A stretch of DNA of 49,218 bases, taken from positions 1 through 49,218 of the forward strand of contig MAAE01000001.1 of NCBI GenBank assembly GCA_002162675.1, given 5' to 3'. The notes beneath the pieces were generated by a model that ran no database searches, was not told the DNA's origin, and saw nothing but the letters and a program-made list of their open reading frames with translations. Positions 8,503 through 16,989 of the stretch are shown here, piece after piece; within the stretch, counting starts at the first letter, position 1, and each line of letters starts with the position of its first letter. The position numbers and the translations under genes were made by a program. The DNA comes from Colwellia sp. 39_35_sub15_T18. Its GTDB lineage: Bacteria; Pseudomonadota; Gammaproteobacteria; Enterobacterales; Alteromonadaceae.

Positions 8503-8733
8503 TCAACCATCATGTTTGATTACCAGTGCTACTATTGCGTGAACTAAAGGCGATACTGTCACAGTTGCAGAAAAGGCAACTATAAACGAGAACCCCCATG
8601 ACTTAAGCCATAGAAAAGTAATATTTTCGACTAGACCAACATTGTATGTCGTAATAACCAATGACATCACTCCCGACATGAACATTGCCATAAAGAAGGA
8701 AAAGACTAAGCCTTGATATTTTTTATCAATCAT
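8503..8733 (-). CDS. DUF2798 small membrane protein
   Basis: 76-aa inner-membrane protein with two hydrophobic helices (about residues 9-28 and 42-70), matching DUF2798 (KYQGLVFSFFMAMFMSGVMS, then a WLKSWGFSFIVAF stretch). The role of the family is unknown. It starts 14 nt after the FMN-reductase gene ends, so it is the third gene of a pirin-reductase-DUF2798 operon. DUF2798 genes often sit next to small redox enzymes and their regulators in proteobacteria (general knowledge, not checked here). Confidence 0.85.
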   Translation of the reverse strand: MIDKKYQGLVFSFFMAMFMSGVMSLVITTYNVGLVENITFLWLKSWGFSFIVAFSATVTVSPLVHAIVALVIKHDG

Positions 8734-8747
8734 ATAAAAGCATATTG

Positions 8748-9305
8748 TTAGGCGACGGTAGTTGCATCTTGTAGATGAAGGACGAACTCGGCTATCCCAT
8801 CGCAGAGCCGACGATCATGTTCCAAGTTCAATTGCCCTTCAAAAAAATTTTCATAGAAACTACCCAAACTATACGAGCCGCGTACATCAGCTCCCCACCA
8901 AGGCATAAGCTGGGTCAAACTTTGTAGATTGGTAGAGCCGCCATTAGCCCCTGGGGATGTACTCAGTAAAAACACTGGTTTAGACGCAAATATGGGCTGT
9001 TGTTGATCAACTAATCGAGACAGCCAGTCAATAACATTCTTAAACACCGCAGGCATAGAGCCATTATGTTCAGGGATAGCGATAATAAAAGCATCTTGCT
9101 CTGCAAACAATGCTCGTAACTGTGTTGCCGTGGCAGGAAAACCGTCTTGCTTTTCTTTATCTAGGCTGTACATCGGCATAGAAAAATCACGTATATCAAT
9201 CACGTTGATTTTATGACCCGTGATTTTGTCTGCCGCAATATTTAACAAAGTTCGGTTGATAGAATCTGCGCTATTACTCGCGGAAAAGGTACATATTTTT
9301 TTCAT
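8748..9305 (-). CDS. NAD(P)H-dependent FMN reductase (flavodoxin-like fold)
   Basis: 185-aa protein of the NADPH-dependent FMN reductase family. The N-terminus KKICTFSASNSADSINRTLL has the phosphate-binding loop pattern for FMN, and IPEHNGSMPAVFKNVIDWLSR is the second FMN-binding signature. Related enzymes reduce quinones, azo compounds or free flavin. The gene lies 11 nt after the pirin gene and 14 nt before DUF2798, which suggests one transcript dealing with quinone or electrophile stress (inference). Confidence 0.9.
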   Translation of the reverse strand: MKKICTFSASNSADSINRTLLNIAADKITGHKINVIDIRDFSMPMYSLDKEKQDGFPATATQLRALFAEQDAFIIAIPEHNGSMPAVFKNVIDWLSRLVDQQQPIFASKPVFLLSTSPGANGGSTNLQSLTQLMPWWGADVRGSYSLGSFYENFFEGQLNLEHDRRLCDGIAEFVLHLQDATTVA

Positions 9306-9316
9306 AATTTATCTTC

Positions 9317-9991
9317 TTAATCTTTTTCTACAGAAATGAGCGTTAAGTGCAGTTCTTCACTTGTTACTTTCAAATCAAAGCTATCAACGCGAATAAGGTC
9401 GCCATCTTTTACTACAACGCCATTCATTTCAGCTTTTCCATTGGAAATATAGGCTAGAAATTCACCTTGCCTGTCGATCTGACAGTTTTTTTCGAGTAAG
9501 CCAACTTCAATGATGGTTTGACTGTCAAAAGTGTCACTTTGACTCGCTTTCCCTCCATAAATGGGTATTAATTGATTTTTCTTTAACGTGTAGAGCTTAT
9601 AGCCCGCCGCTTCATTGGCCTTTTCTGGTAACACCCATAATTGTAGTAAACGGGTTCTGCTCAGATCGGGGTTGATTTCATTGTGCGCAAAGCCTTCACC
9701 GCCTGCGCGTTGCACCTGTACTTGTCGGTTTTGCATGGACTGCCCATGCTCTAAAGAACCTTCATGTGTTAACCGTCCCTCTAACAATACAGTAATCACA
9801 TCTACTTCAAGATGTGAGTGCATATAGGTTTCACCGTGGGGTAAATACCGGGCATCGGCCAGATAGACAAAATTGCCTATGCCATTCCAGGTGTCTGCGT
9901 TGCCTCCTATTTGTTTATCGTGGATGAGCCGGGTTTCTTTTAATCCGGCAAAACCACCACGTGCTAAGGTATCTCTGGGTAATATTTCCAT
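9317..9991 (-). CDS. pirin family protein (bicupin)
   Basis: 224-aa pirin-type cupin protein. The metal site is in the first cupin: MHSHLEVDVITVLLEGRL gives the His-x-His and Glu pattern, followed by GGEGFAHNE with the last His/Glu. Pirins bind Fe or a similar ion. Some have quercetinase activity and others act as redox-linked regulators. The ATG at 9991 has GGAAG a few bases upstream and fits the family start (MEILPRDTLARGGFAG). The ATG at 10003 lacks a ribosome binding site. First gene of the operon running to 8503 and lying downstream of a LuxR-type regulator. Confidence 0.88.
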   Translation of the reverse strand: MEILPRDTLARGGFAGLKETRLIHDKQIGGNADTWNGIGNFVYLADARYLPHGETYMHSHLEVDVITVLLEGRLTHEGSLEHGQSMQNRQVQVQRAGGEGFAHNEINPDLSRTRLLQLWVLPEKANEAAGYKLYTLKKNQLIPIYGGKASQSDTFDSQTIIEVGLLEKNCQIDRQGEFLAYISNGKAEMNGVVVKDGDLIRVDSFDLKVTSEELHLTLISVEKD

Positions 9992-10177
9992 CTGTGCTTC
10001 CATCGTTGTTGTAAAAACGCTAGATTAAACAAAAGTAATTGATGAGCCTAGCTGATAAATCTGACAGGAGAGGAGAAATGGCCTTGGTGAGATTAATCTA
10101 AAAAGGCCGGTATTGCATGATGGCAATGTTAGATGGCGAGAGTTTGGCAAGTCTATTAAGAAAGCCCACTTAGTGCT

Positions 10178-10882
10178 CTAGATGAGACCTAACGAAATAG
10201 CTTTGACTGTAGCAGAGATACGGTTATTGGCATTCAGTTTGGCCATAACATTATTTAAATGGAAGTTCACCGTACGCTCAGAGATGCCCAATATGACAGC
10301 AATTTCATGGGAGGTCTTTCCATCTGCGATCCAGCGCATGACATCGATTTCTCGGCTAGTCAATTGTACATCGTTATCTACCAGTGGAGATGAGCTAATC
10401 AATTTTTCTAAAGCGTTATTAAAGACTTGTGTAAACCACATCAAGCTTGGCGAGTTAATCTCAGAGTGAGGTGCGTTAGTATCTGAACGCGCCAAAGTCA
10501 GCAGCGATATTCCCGATGTGCTGCGCGTAGACTGACACCAACCAGATTTCATATCAAAGGCCATCAGATCTTCTAGAAAATGAGGAACCACGGCATAAGT
10601 ATTTTGCGCTGTCCATATCAGTGGTACCGAAGATTTTATTGCATGTTGAACGAGCGGATCCTGATAGAAATACTCCTGTTTTTTATACATTGTTTGCCAA
10701 GATGCAGGATAATTATTATGCATAATCGGATGGGCAGAAAAAGGCGTGTGCGAACGATGGCCGTAGGCAAAATAGTCAAAGCCCTGCAACTTGGCAAAAC
10801 GTGCCGCGGCATCCAACAGCTCTTCTATTGATTGAGCAGATTGAACTGTTTCAATATACTCCATGGGATGAATATTAATCAT
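10178..10882 (-). CDS. LuxR-type regulator with autoinducer-binding domain (solo LuxR)
   Basis: 234-aa protein. The N-terminal ~160 residues match the autoinducer-binding domain and the C-terminal ~60 residues form a LuxR helix-turn-helix (LTSREIDVMRWIADGKTSHE, then ISERTVNFHLNNVMAKL). Residues typical of acyl-homoserine-lactone binders are present: W in YPASW, Y in TMYKKQEY, the Asp-Pro pair in QDPLV, and W in PLIW. The Gly of the GISLLTLA stretch also fits. No luxI-type synthase is in the window, so it is a solo receptor that may read signals from other cells. It stands 175-190 nt upstream of the pirin operon on the same strand and is its most likely regulator (inference). Confidence 0.85.
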   Translation of the reverse strand: MINIHPMEYIETVQSAQSIEELLDAAARFAKLQGFDYFAYGHRSHTPFSAHPIMHNNYPASWQTMYKKQEYFYQDPLVQHAIKSSVPLIWTAQNTYAVVPHFLEDLMAFDMKSGWCQSTRSTSGISLLTLARSDTNAPHSEINSPSLMWFTQVFNNALEKLISSSPLVDNDVQLTSREIDVMRWIADGKTSHEIAVILGISERTVNFHLNNVMAKLNANNRISATVKAISLGLI

Positions 10883-11049
10883 TATTGATAGATGTTTTTT
10901 TCTAATTTATTGAGTGAGACTTGAGAAGCCTGAGCAATATAACACGAATACTTAATGATGAAATATAGGGCAAAGAATTTTAGACTGGTCGCAGGAGTGA
11001 AATTAATGTTAAAGAGGTGTATAAAGCGCCCTACCGTGCCAAATAAACT

Positions 11050-11112
11050 TACTTCATCAGCAACATGATCAGGTAAAGCAGTGCCAGCTGCAACAGGCGA
11101 ATATTTAAAACA
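11050..11112 (-). pseudogene. fragment of a rimO-like gene (21 codons)
   Basis: On the minus strand this stretch reads CFKYSPVAAGTALPDHVADEV. The intact RimO encoded at 13679-15142 has [19 protein letters not shown] followed by SPEV in the same order, so the similarity is far beyond chance. The frame upstream reaches a stop five codons earlier and downstream similarity ends after the Val, so it cannot be functional. The rest of the 10883-11229 gap holds nothing I recognise. It is an old duplicate or transfer scar, since two codons are missing and many third positions differ. Confidence 0.7.
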
Positions 11113-11229
11113 GCTAACACTCTCTCATTGTGCTTACTCTAAAAAATTTCAAAGATACAATAATAAACAGACATATTGAGTGGCTGCTTATTATTTGGTT
11201 TCACTTCATGATTAACCACAAAAGAGTGG

Positions 11230-13344
11230 CTAGAATTTTATCTTATAACCTAAAGTCGCTCTTCGTCCCTCGGTGATATAGTAAGTAAAGTCACCTCCAG
11301 CTTGCTCAGATATGTTGACATACTCGTCATTAAGTAGATTAGAAATAGCTAAATACAATTCGCCACCAGCCAATTGATAGCTCACGTTGGTATTAAGTAG
11401 AAACTGGGAATCAGTATTGGCGGCACCGTTATTAACTTCTTCGGCACTGAAAAAATCCCCCTCACCATAGTAAGTAGCTTGTAATCCAACCGCTAGCTTT
11501 TCCATTGGATACCAATCTAAGGCTGTGGTTAAACGCAAAGGCACTACGGTATCAGAAGCTAAAGATAATTTGTTGCTACCATCTTCCTCTGAAATACTAC
11601 CTCTTTGCCAAGTAATCAGCGCAGAAACATCTAAGTTATCAGCAGCAGACCAACTAATAGAGCCATCAATACCATATATTTCTTGGGGTGCTCTTAGTGG
11701 AATGAGGGTACAAATTTTTTCACCAGCACAAGTAGGGTCAAGTTGAAGTAAGGCAGCACGTTCAGATTCAGAATAAAAAGCAGCCGCTTCAAACCGAATC
11801 CCATTGTATACTCCTCTGACACCAACTTCGTATTGATCTGATGCTGCAGGTTCAGGAGAGATAGTTGACGGGTCGGATACCCCTCTGGTAGCCCTACCAA
11901 TCTGACTAATTTCTGCACCTTGGCTAAAACCAAAGAATAACTGGCTCAAGTCAGTCAATTTATACACAGCGCCAGCATTCCAAAGTATTAAGTCAGAGTC
12001 GCTGAAATCACCTGGAGTACCCGCATTAGGAATATCAGCTGAAAAATCTCTATCGCCAACTTCACCTGTATACCATTCTTGTCTTGCGCCAACGCTAAAG
12101 CGCCAATCGCCTTTTTCATATTCACCTAGCGCAAACAGTGCTGAGGTTCGCAAGATTGTTTCAGGTGCAATAAAATTAACAACTTCATCATTAGAATCCG
12201 TATCAATTTTAGGGCGATAGATGCTGTTATGGGTGAAATCAAGACCATAACTTAATATTAAGTCAGCTCCGTCGAGCTTAAGGTTTTTAACTAATGCAGA
12301 ACGAAACCCGAGTCTTTCATTATCAATATTAGTGGCAAAGAAAAAATCTCCGCCATCATTTACATCATAAAAATTAACACGTTGCTGTATTTTTGTATCT
12401 TGATAGAATGCCGAAACACTTACGCTATGTCCCAAAAAATCAGCATTGGAATAAGTAACCGTCAGAGTGGTCAACTGATCGAAAGCTGAGTCTCCATCGG
12501 GATGAATGCTTGGAATGACGATTTTACCAAACTCTTCTCCTTTCACCTGGTTACCGTCAAGAGATGCTGTTTCTTGTTTGTTTTCTTTATAAAAAGTACC
12601 AAAAAATTCCAACTTTCCATTTTCTGAAAAATCAAAACCGAGCGAACCATTAATATTATAGGCATCAAAGGCTGTACCAGGAACCAAGCCGCCATCAGGA
12701 GTTTTGGATAAATCACTGTCGCGATACCCGGCACCAAAGTAATAATCTACCCGTTCAAATTTTTGACCTGCGCCTGCATACAAATCAGTCACAAAACTAT
12801 CATTACTACTGTTCGTTGCAAAACTGGTTTGTGCAGTCAAGTCGACTTCTAATTCTTCATTTTTTGCACGACGTGTGATCAGGTTAACAATGCCTCCCGG
12901 TGCTCCAGCACCGTATAAAGCGGTGCCACCACGAACGGCTTCAATACTTTCTATTGCAAAAGGACTGATCAAAAAGGCGCCGTTACATGAGTTTTTTCTC
13001 AAGTCATCATTTACCGGTGCGCCATTAATCTGAAACGACGTCGAGCGGCCCCTGATATTAGTACTACAACCTGAGCGATCAGTGCCTTGAATCGATATAC
13101 CTGGCACCGTAAATTCCAAAGAGCGCACAATATTGGTATCAAATCTGAGTTGCTTCGTTAACTCAGTTTCATTGACTAAAGACACTGATATCGCCAAATC
13201 TTCTAACGCCGCATTAGAACGACTACCCGTAACAATAATTCGTTCAATGTCTTTAACATCTTGTGATTTAAAATCGTCTTTGGCATGAGCCGACAAACTC
13301 GCACAAATAGAAAGAGCGATGAAAGAGTAACGTCCAGTTTTCAT
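11230..13344 (-). CDS. TonB-dependent outer-membrane receptor
   Basis: 704-aa receptor. Signal peptide MKTGRYSFIALSICASLSAHA, then a plug domain (about residues 30-150: IERIIVTGSRSNAALEDLAI, STNIRGRSTSFQINGAPV, SIEAVRGGTALYGAGAPGG) and a 22-stranded beta-barrel ending in YKIKF with terminal Phe, the BAM signal. These receptors import siderophores, haem or other scarce ligands using TonB energy. The Fur-box-like site upstream suggests an iron-siderophore role, but the ligand is not determined. Two Cys in the plug (SGCSTN and NSCNG) and two in an extracellular-loop region (PTCAGEKICT) are unusual and could form disulphides. No periplasmic binding or ABC gene is adjacent. Confidence 0.92.
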   Translation of the reverse strand: MKTGRYSFIALSICASLSAHAKDDFKSQDVKDIERIIVTGSRSNAALEDLAISVSLVNETELTKQLRFDTNIVRSLEFTVPGISIQGTDRSGCSTNIRGRSTSFQINGAPVNDDLRKNSCNGAFLISPFAIESIEAVRGGTALYGAGAPGGIVNLITRRAKNEELEVDLTAQTSFATNSSNDSFVTDLYAGAGQKFERVDYYFGAGYRDSDLSKTPDGGLVPGTAFDAYNINGSLGFDFSENGKLEFFGTFYKENKQETASLDGNQVKGEEFGKIVIPSIHPDGDSAFDQLTTLTVTYSNADFLGHSVSVSAFYQDTKIQQRVNFYDVNDGGDFFFATNIDNERLGFRSALVKNLKLDGADLILSYGLDFTHNSIYRPKIDTDSNDEVVNFIAPETILRTSALFALGEYEKGDWRFSVGARQEWYTGEVGDRDFSADIPNAGTPGDFSDSDLILWNAGAVYKLTDLSQLFFGFSQGAEISQIGRATRGVSDPSTISPEPAASDQYEVGVRGVYNGIRFEAAAFYSESERAALLQLDPTCAGEKICTLIPLRAPQEIYGIDGSISWSAADNLDVSALITWQRGSISEEDGSNKLSLASDTVVPLRLTTALDWYPMEKLAVGLQATYYGEGDFFSAEEVNNGAANTDSQFLLNTNVSYQLAGGELYLAISNLLNDEYVNISEQAGGDFTYYITEGRRATLGYKIKF

Positions 13345-13374
13345 TAAACAATAACCTTAGTAAAAAAATAATCT

Positions 13375-13393
13375 GCGAATGATAATGATTTAC
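13375..13393. promoter_or_regulatory. Fur-box-like site upstream of the TonB receptor
   Basis: GCGAATGATAATGATTTAC resembles the 19-bp Fur consensus GATAATGATAATCATTATC, sharing the ATGATAAT core and the following ATT. It lies 31-49 nt upstream of the receptor start, where a repressor would block transcription. This predicts iron-repressed expression. Confidence 0.6.
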
Positions 13394-13603
13394 ATCAACT
13401 TTAACAAGGCGGTTTAATGAATTATATTGAATATAAATAGATCAGCATCAAATTTTAGTGTTTTAAGAAAAAGGTTTATAACTAACTGATATGATAAATT
13501 TAAAAATAGTGGTTAGGCAATATTTATAGATTATATTTCAATGGGAATAATAATGGTGGGAATAACAGTTAAGTACAAGGTGAATGAATAAATATGAATG
13601 CCC

Positions 13604-13633
13604 TCAAGCAATAACCTAAAAGTTATTGCTTGA
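13604..13633. terminator. 12-bp hairpin after rimO, terminator-like
   Basis: TCAAGCAATAAC and GTTATTGCTTGA form a perfect 12-bp stem with a 6-nt loop, 45 nt beyond the rimO stop. Neither side has a clean U-tract, so it may be a processing or weak termination hairpin. The rest of 13345-13678 holds only the Fur-box-like site. Confidence 0.45.
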
Positions 13634-13678
13634 TATTTAAAGAGAAAACTTACCTGAATAGTTAGGTTTTATAAGTTA

Positions 13679-15142
13679 CTAAATTAACGTTTCATCTTCG
13701 ACACGAACCCCCCAAACATCGTGCTCATCTGCATGAATAATTTGCACCCAAATTTGATCGCCCGGCTTGGCGTCAAAATCATCAGACAAATACACTTTGC
13801 CATCAACTTCTGGTGCATCCATATAAGAGCGCCCAACAATGCCAAGATCATTTACTTCATCAACAAGAATGAGATATTCTTGACCAATACGCGCTTGTAA
13901 TTTTTCGCTACTAATTTTTGCTTGTACCGCCATAAAACGTTGTAGCCTGTCTTCCATTACCTCTGGAGAGACGTGATCTGGTAATGCATTAGCCGTAGCA
14001 CCTTCAACGGGTGAGTATTTAAAACAACCCACTCTATCAAGTTGCGCTTCTTCTAAAAACTCAAGTAACTCTTCAAATTCTTCTTCGGTTTCACCCGGAA
14101 AACCAACAATAAAGGTTGAACGAATGACTAACTCTGGACAAATTTCACGCCATTTAGCAATACGCTCTAATACACGGTCTGAGCTACCAGGGCGCTTCAT
14201 TAATTTAAGAATACGTTTATTGGCATGCTGGAATGGAATATCTAAATACGGGAGAATTTTACCTTCAGCCATAAGAGGAATAATTTTATCCACATGTGGG
14301 TAAGGGTAAACATAATGCAAACGTATCCAAACGCCCTGCTTCGCTAACTCTTCACACAACTGCTGCATGTGAGTTTTAACCGGCATGCCATCCCAAAAAT
14401 CAGTTTTGTGCTTAACATCTACGCCATAAGCAGAAGTATCTTGTGAGATAACCAATAATTCTTTCACGCCAGCATCCACTAAACGTTTAGCTTCACCTAA
14501 TACATCGCCCACTGGGCGCGAGTCTAAATCACCACGCATTGACGGGATAATACAGAACGTACAGCGGTGATTACAGCCTTCAGATATTTTTAAATACGCA
14601 TAATGCTTAGGCGTAAGTTTCACACCTTGTGGCGGTACTAAATCAATAAAGGGATTATGTACTGGTTTAGGCACATGTTTATGTACTTGTGTTAATACTT
14701 CGTCATAAGCATGTGGGCCTGTTACGCCTAAAACATTGGGGTGAAGTTCGATGATTTCATCTTTCTTCACGCCTAAACAACCCGTAACCAATACTTTGCC
14801 ATTTGCCGCTAATGCTTCACCGATAGTATCTAAAGACTCTTGCACTGCTGAATCAATAAAACCACAGGTATTTACAATCACTAATTCCGCATCATCGTAG
14901 CTATTGGTTACATCATAACCTTCAGTGCGAAGTTGCGTAAGAATGCGCTCTGAGTCAACTAAATTCTTTGGACAGCCGAGACTGACAAATCCAACACGTG
15001 GGGAGATATTCTCGACTTTAGCACCTGCTTTTTGCACCTGATTACTTTGAATAGTGGCTTGTTCTACTGCCTGTTGTGCAATTATTTTACTTGGTGTTTC
15101 AAGCGTAGTGGTTTGCTTTGGGTCAAATTGTTCGACTGTCAT
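13679..15142 (-). CDS. rimO: ribosomal protein S12 methylthiotransferase RimO
   Basis: Radical-SAM enzyme that adds a methylthio group to the conserved Asp of ribosomal protein S12. Visible are the N-terminal UPF0004 domain ([19 protein letters not shown], with NTCGF and VTGCLG supplying the auxiliary-cluster cysteines), the radical-SAM motif [11 protein letters not shown] (about residues 190-200), [14 protein letters not shown], and a C-terminal TRAM domain. [20 protein letters not shown] is typical of RimO rather than MiaB. The 487-aa length includes an N-terminal extension of about 45 residues, polar and low-complexity, seen in some marine relatives. It is a single gene. A 21-codon fragment of a related gene lies at 11050-11112. 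Confidence 0.96.
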   Translation of the reverse strand: MTVEQFDPKQTTTLETPSKIIAQQAVEQATIQSNQVQKAGAKVENISPRVGFVSLGCPKNLVDSERILTQLRTEGYDVTNSYDDAELVIVNTCGFIDSAVQESLDTIGEALAANGKVLVTGCLGVKKDEIIELHPNVLGVTGPHAYDEVLTQVHKHVPKPVHNPFIDLVPPQGVKLTPKHYAYLKISEGCNHRCTFCIIPSMRGDLDSRPVGDVLGEAKRLVDAGVKELLVISQDTSAYGVDVKHKTDFWDGMPVKTHMQQLCEELAKQGVWIRLHYVYPYPHVDKIIPLMAEGKILPYLDIPFQHANKRILKLMKRPGSSDRVLERIAKWREICPELVIRSTFIVGFPGETEEEFEELLEFLEEAQLDRVGCFKYSPVEGATANALPDHVSPEVMEDRLQRFMAVQAKISSEKLQARIGQEYLILVDEVNDLGIVGRSYMDAPEVDGKVYLSDDFDAKPGDQIWVQIIHADEHDVWGVRVEDETLI

Positions 15143-15270
15143 AGGTGCCTTGGTGTTTTATGTTGGTTTGGTGGTGCGTTATTGAGGCGGTATTATATAG
15201 GAAAGGTTTTAACGAGGAAAATTGCTTTTTGATTAAAATCGCAAGACAATAAAAAACATACTAACTTCAA

Positions 15271-15993
15271 TTAGTGTTCACCTGAACTATAGATTTCCTT
15301 TATTAATTTCGTAGTTAACTTTTCCGCATCCTTATAAATTCTTAGTTTATTTTCATTGCTATTGTTGATATGCGCGGCAGACACTATGTTTGCTTGCGTT
15401 GTAAATCGTTTAATCATAGGCTCATGCATGGATTTATGGTTTTCTCTACGACTAATCCAAGTTATAGCGAGCCACTCTGCATTCAAATATACCCGACTAT
15501 TTTTTGCTCTATAGTGCTGTATAACAGGAAATAACTTTATATACATACTAATGAAGTGAGTTCCATAGTTATCATATAGCACTTCTTTATCGTAAGCCTT
15601 TAGGCGACAACCTATGGCAAGTCTTTCCCATAAATTAAAGCAATCCCTTATTGCTTTACTAACAGCATTAGGAGCATTACCTTCAAATAACTCTTCAAAC
15701 ATTTGAGATGGTAGATAGTTATCTTTTCTACTAACAAGGTAGGTTTGAATACATAAGGCATCTAAATGATATTGATTATTACTTGAAAAAGACTCTATAA
15801 AGTCAGAGGTTTTTTCCCTTCGAAACAAACGTCGTTGATAGTAAGAAGTTAACAAAACGGTTGAAATTGCAGCAAAAAGGGTCACAACTGCGGCAATTAA
15901 TACGATGAGGTTATCCGTAGGATTATATAAATAACCTATTAAAGAGTCTATAAAACTTGGTTCCGGAGTGATAATTGATTTACTTTGAGGCAC
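15271..15993 (-). CDS. DUF4760-like membrane protein
   Basis: 240-aa protein with one transmembrane segment near the N-terminus (about residues 28-50, LIVLIAAVVTLFAAISTVLL) followed by a cytoplasmic helical domain. The pattern FNLWERLAIGCRLKAYDKEV with a preceding conserved Arg-rich linker resembles DUF4760 proteins, whose function is unknown. Similarity is judged by eye and is moderate. It is an isolated gene next to decayed mobile DNA, so it could be an accessory gene. I see no defence-system partner. Confidence 0.6.
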   Translation of the reverse strand: MPQSKSIITPEPSFIDSLIGYLYNPTDNLIVLIAAVVTLFAAISTVLLTSYYQRRLFRREKTSDFIESFSSNNQYHLDALCIQTYLVSRKDNYLPSQMFEELFEGNAPNAVSKAIRDCFNLWERLAIGCRLKAYDKEVLYDNYGTHFISMYIKLFPVIQHYRAKNSRVYLNAEWLAITWISRRENHKSMHEPMIKRFTTQANIVSAAHINNSNENKLRIYKDAEKLTTKLIKEIYSSGEH

Positions 15994-16214
15994 GATTAAG
16001 TTTGATAAGAATAACTATATTATTCAAAAATAACTTCATCTTGTTCTTGAAATACAATATCCATAACATTCACACAAAACAGTAAGCTGACATAATGTAA
16101 ATATAACTGAACCTACAAATAAAAGCAAAATTGTTTAACTCAGTAAATCAACCTTTGAATACCTCAAATCAATCAATATATCTCGAACAAAAGTTGCCCT
16201 TCACCGTCAAACGG

Positions 16215-16250
16215 CTTTACCGTATGTTCATTAAGAGAACAGCGGTAAAG
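16215..16250. repeat. interrupted hairpin before the mobile-element remnants
   Basis: CTTTACCG and CGGTAAAG pair as the outer stem, and TGTTC with GAACA as an inner stem. It ends 4 nt before the ATG of a 28-codon frame. It may be the edge or a regulatory hairpin of the decayed element. Confidence 0.45.
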
Positions 16251-16254
16251 CATA

Positions 16255-16341
16255 ATGAATCAACCAGAAAATACAGAAAAACCTTACCCAAATAACACTC
16301 GACGGCACCCAACTTTTTATAGTATCAATAAGGTATTTTAA
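16255..16341 (+). other. short open frame, 28 codons, coupled to a recombinase fragment
   Basis: An ATG-started frame with peptide beginning MNQPENTEKPYPNNTRRH ends in TAA. Its last base starts the ATG of the recombinase fragment (TAATG overlap). I do not recognise the peptide. The tight overlap suggests it was the gene preceding the recombinase in a mobile element. Confidence 0.3.
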
Positions 16342-16460
16342 TGATGTTGGATGCGTGGTTTATGCCGAGTGATAAAGTTAAGTGCTTTTCCTATGTGCGT
16401 TGCTCTTCTGAAAAGCAGATTAAGTGCACGAGTTTAGAGCGCCAACTAGCCAAAACCTAA
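16341..16460 (+). pseudogene. 5' fragment of a serine recombinase (resolvase domain)
   Basis: 39 codons read through MPSDKVKCFSYVRCSSEKQ and on to TSLERQLAKT before a TAA. The Y-V-R-x-S-S-E-K-Q pattern followed by S-L-E-R-Q is the start of the resolvase domain of serine recombinases, and the Ser of R-x-S is the catalytic nucleophile. Everything after the first ~30 domain residues is missing. The break comes about 75 nt before the IS66 tnpA start, so insertion of the IS66 element is a likely cause of the truncation. Confidence 0.6.
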
Positions 16461-16536
16461 GCGTATAGCTAACGACACCTGCCTCTAGCGCTTAATCTCA
16501 TATACATTATCTCCTTACTTAATTTAGGAGATAAAC

Positions 16537-16833
16537 ATGAGAATTTCGCGTAGCCAAGAACAATAACAAACCATCATTGAAGATCAATAAACCAGCGGCT
16601 TAACCATTATTGATTATTGCCAACAACAGTAATTATCAACATCGAGCTTTTACGCCCTTATAAAGAAACTCAGCTTGTCGTCAGGTAACTTTGTTCGCGC
16701 CAAAATAACACAACAGGTGGAGATTATAGAAGAACAAACGGTCATAACAGTCACCGCCGGTAAGGTAAATCTCAGCTTACCGGCATCAATCTCTGTGACT
16801 TACCTTAGCCTATCATTACGTGAGCTAATTTAA
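16537..16833 (+). pseudogene. IS66-family accessory gene tnpA, decayed by three stop codons
   Basis: One frame keeps a full-length IS66 TnpA-like protein: RISRSQEQ, then SGLTIIDYCQQQ, LSTSSFYALIKKLSLSSGNF, and a C-terminal SLRELI. It is interrupted by TAA codons at 16564-16566, 16588-16590 and 16630-16632 and has no frameshift. Family members have Gln or Trp at these places. AGGAG lies upstream of the ATG. The stop overlaps the tnpB ATG as TAATG, as in intact IS66 elements. Confidence 0.8.
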
Positions 16834-16925
16834 TGAAGATGTTTGTTAAGCCATCAGAGGTTTTCTTATATCGAAATTTTGGTGATTTTCGTAAAGCGAT
16901 AAATGGCCTCGCTGCACTGGTCTAA
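16833..16925 (+). pseudogene. IS66-family tnpB, 5' stub
   Basis: The 30-codon frame reads MKMFVKPSEVFLYRNFGDFR and then KAINGLAALV before a TAA. This is the N-terminus of the IS66 TnpB (Orf2) family, which is normally about 115 aa. The rest of tnpB and all of the tnpC transposase are absent, and the helicase gene begins on the other strand 65 nt later. The element is therefore immobile. Apart from these pieces, the gene-free stretch 15994-16989 shows nothing recognisable. Confidence 0.8.
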
Positions 16926-16989
16926 CGCATCGTGAGGTGATATTTGTAGTCTAGCTGAGAACCTTTAGTTGGCTAATTTATGCCCGTCC

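Noticed and set aside
10004..10177. lux box for the LuxR regulator
   Set aside because: AGATTAATCT and ATTGC-N6-GCAAT palindromes are present, but neither matches the 20-bp lux-box pattern well enough to call.
15271..15993. Defence-system gene next to mobile DNA
   Set aside because: The DUF4760-like membrane protein has no nuclease, NTPase or toxin motif and no partner gene, so a defence role is unsupported.
16537..16833. Stop-codon readthrough or recoding of three TAA codons in tnpA
   Set aside because: All are TAA at positions explained by point mutations of Gln or Trp codons, tnpB is truncated as well, and neighbouring genes use TAA as normal stops. Decay is the simpler explanation.
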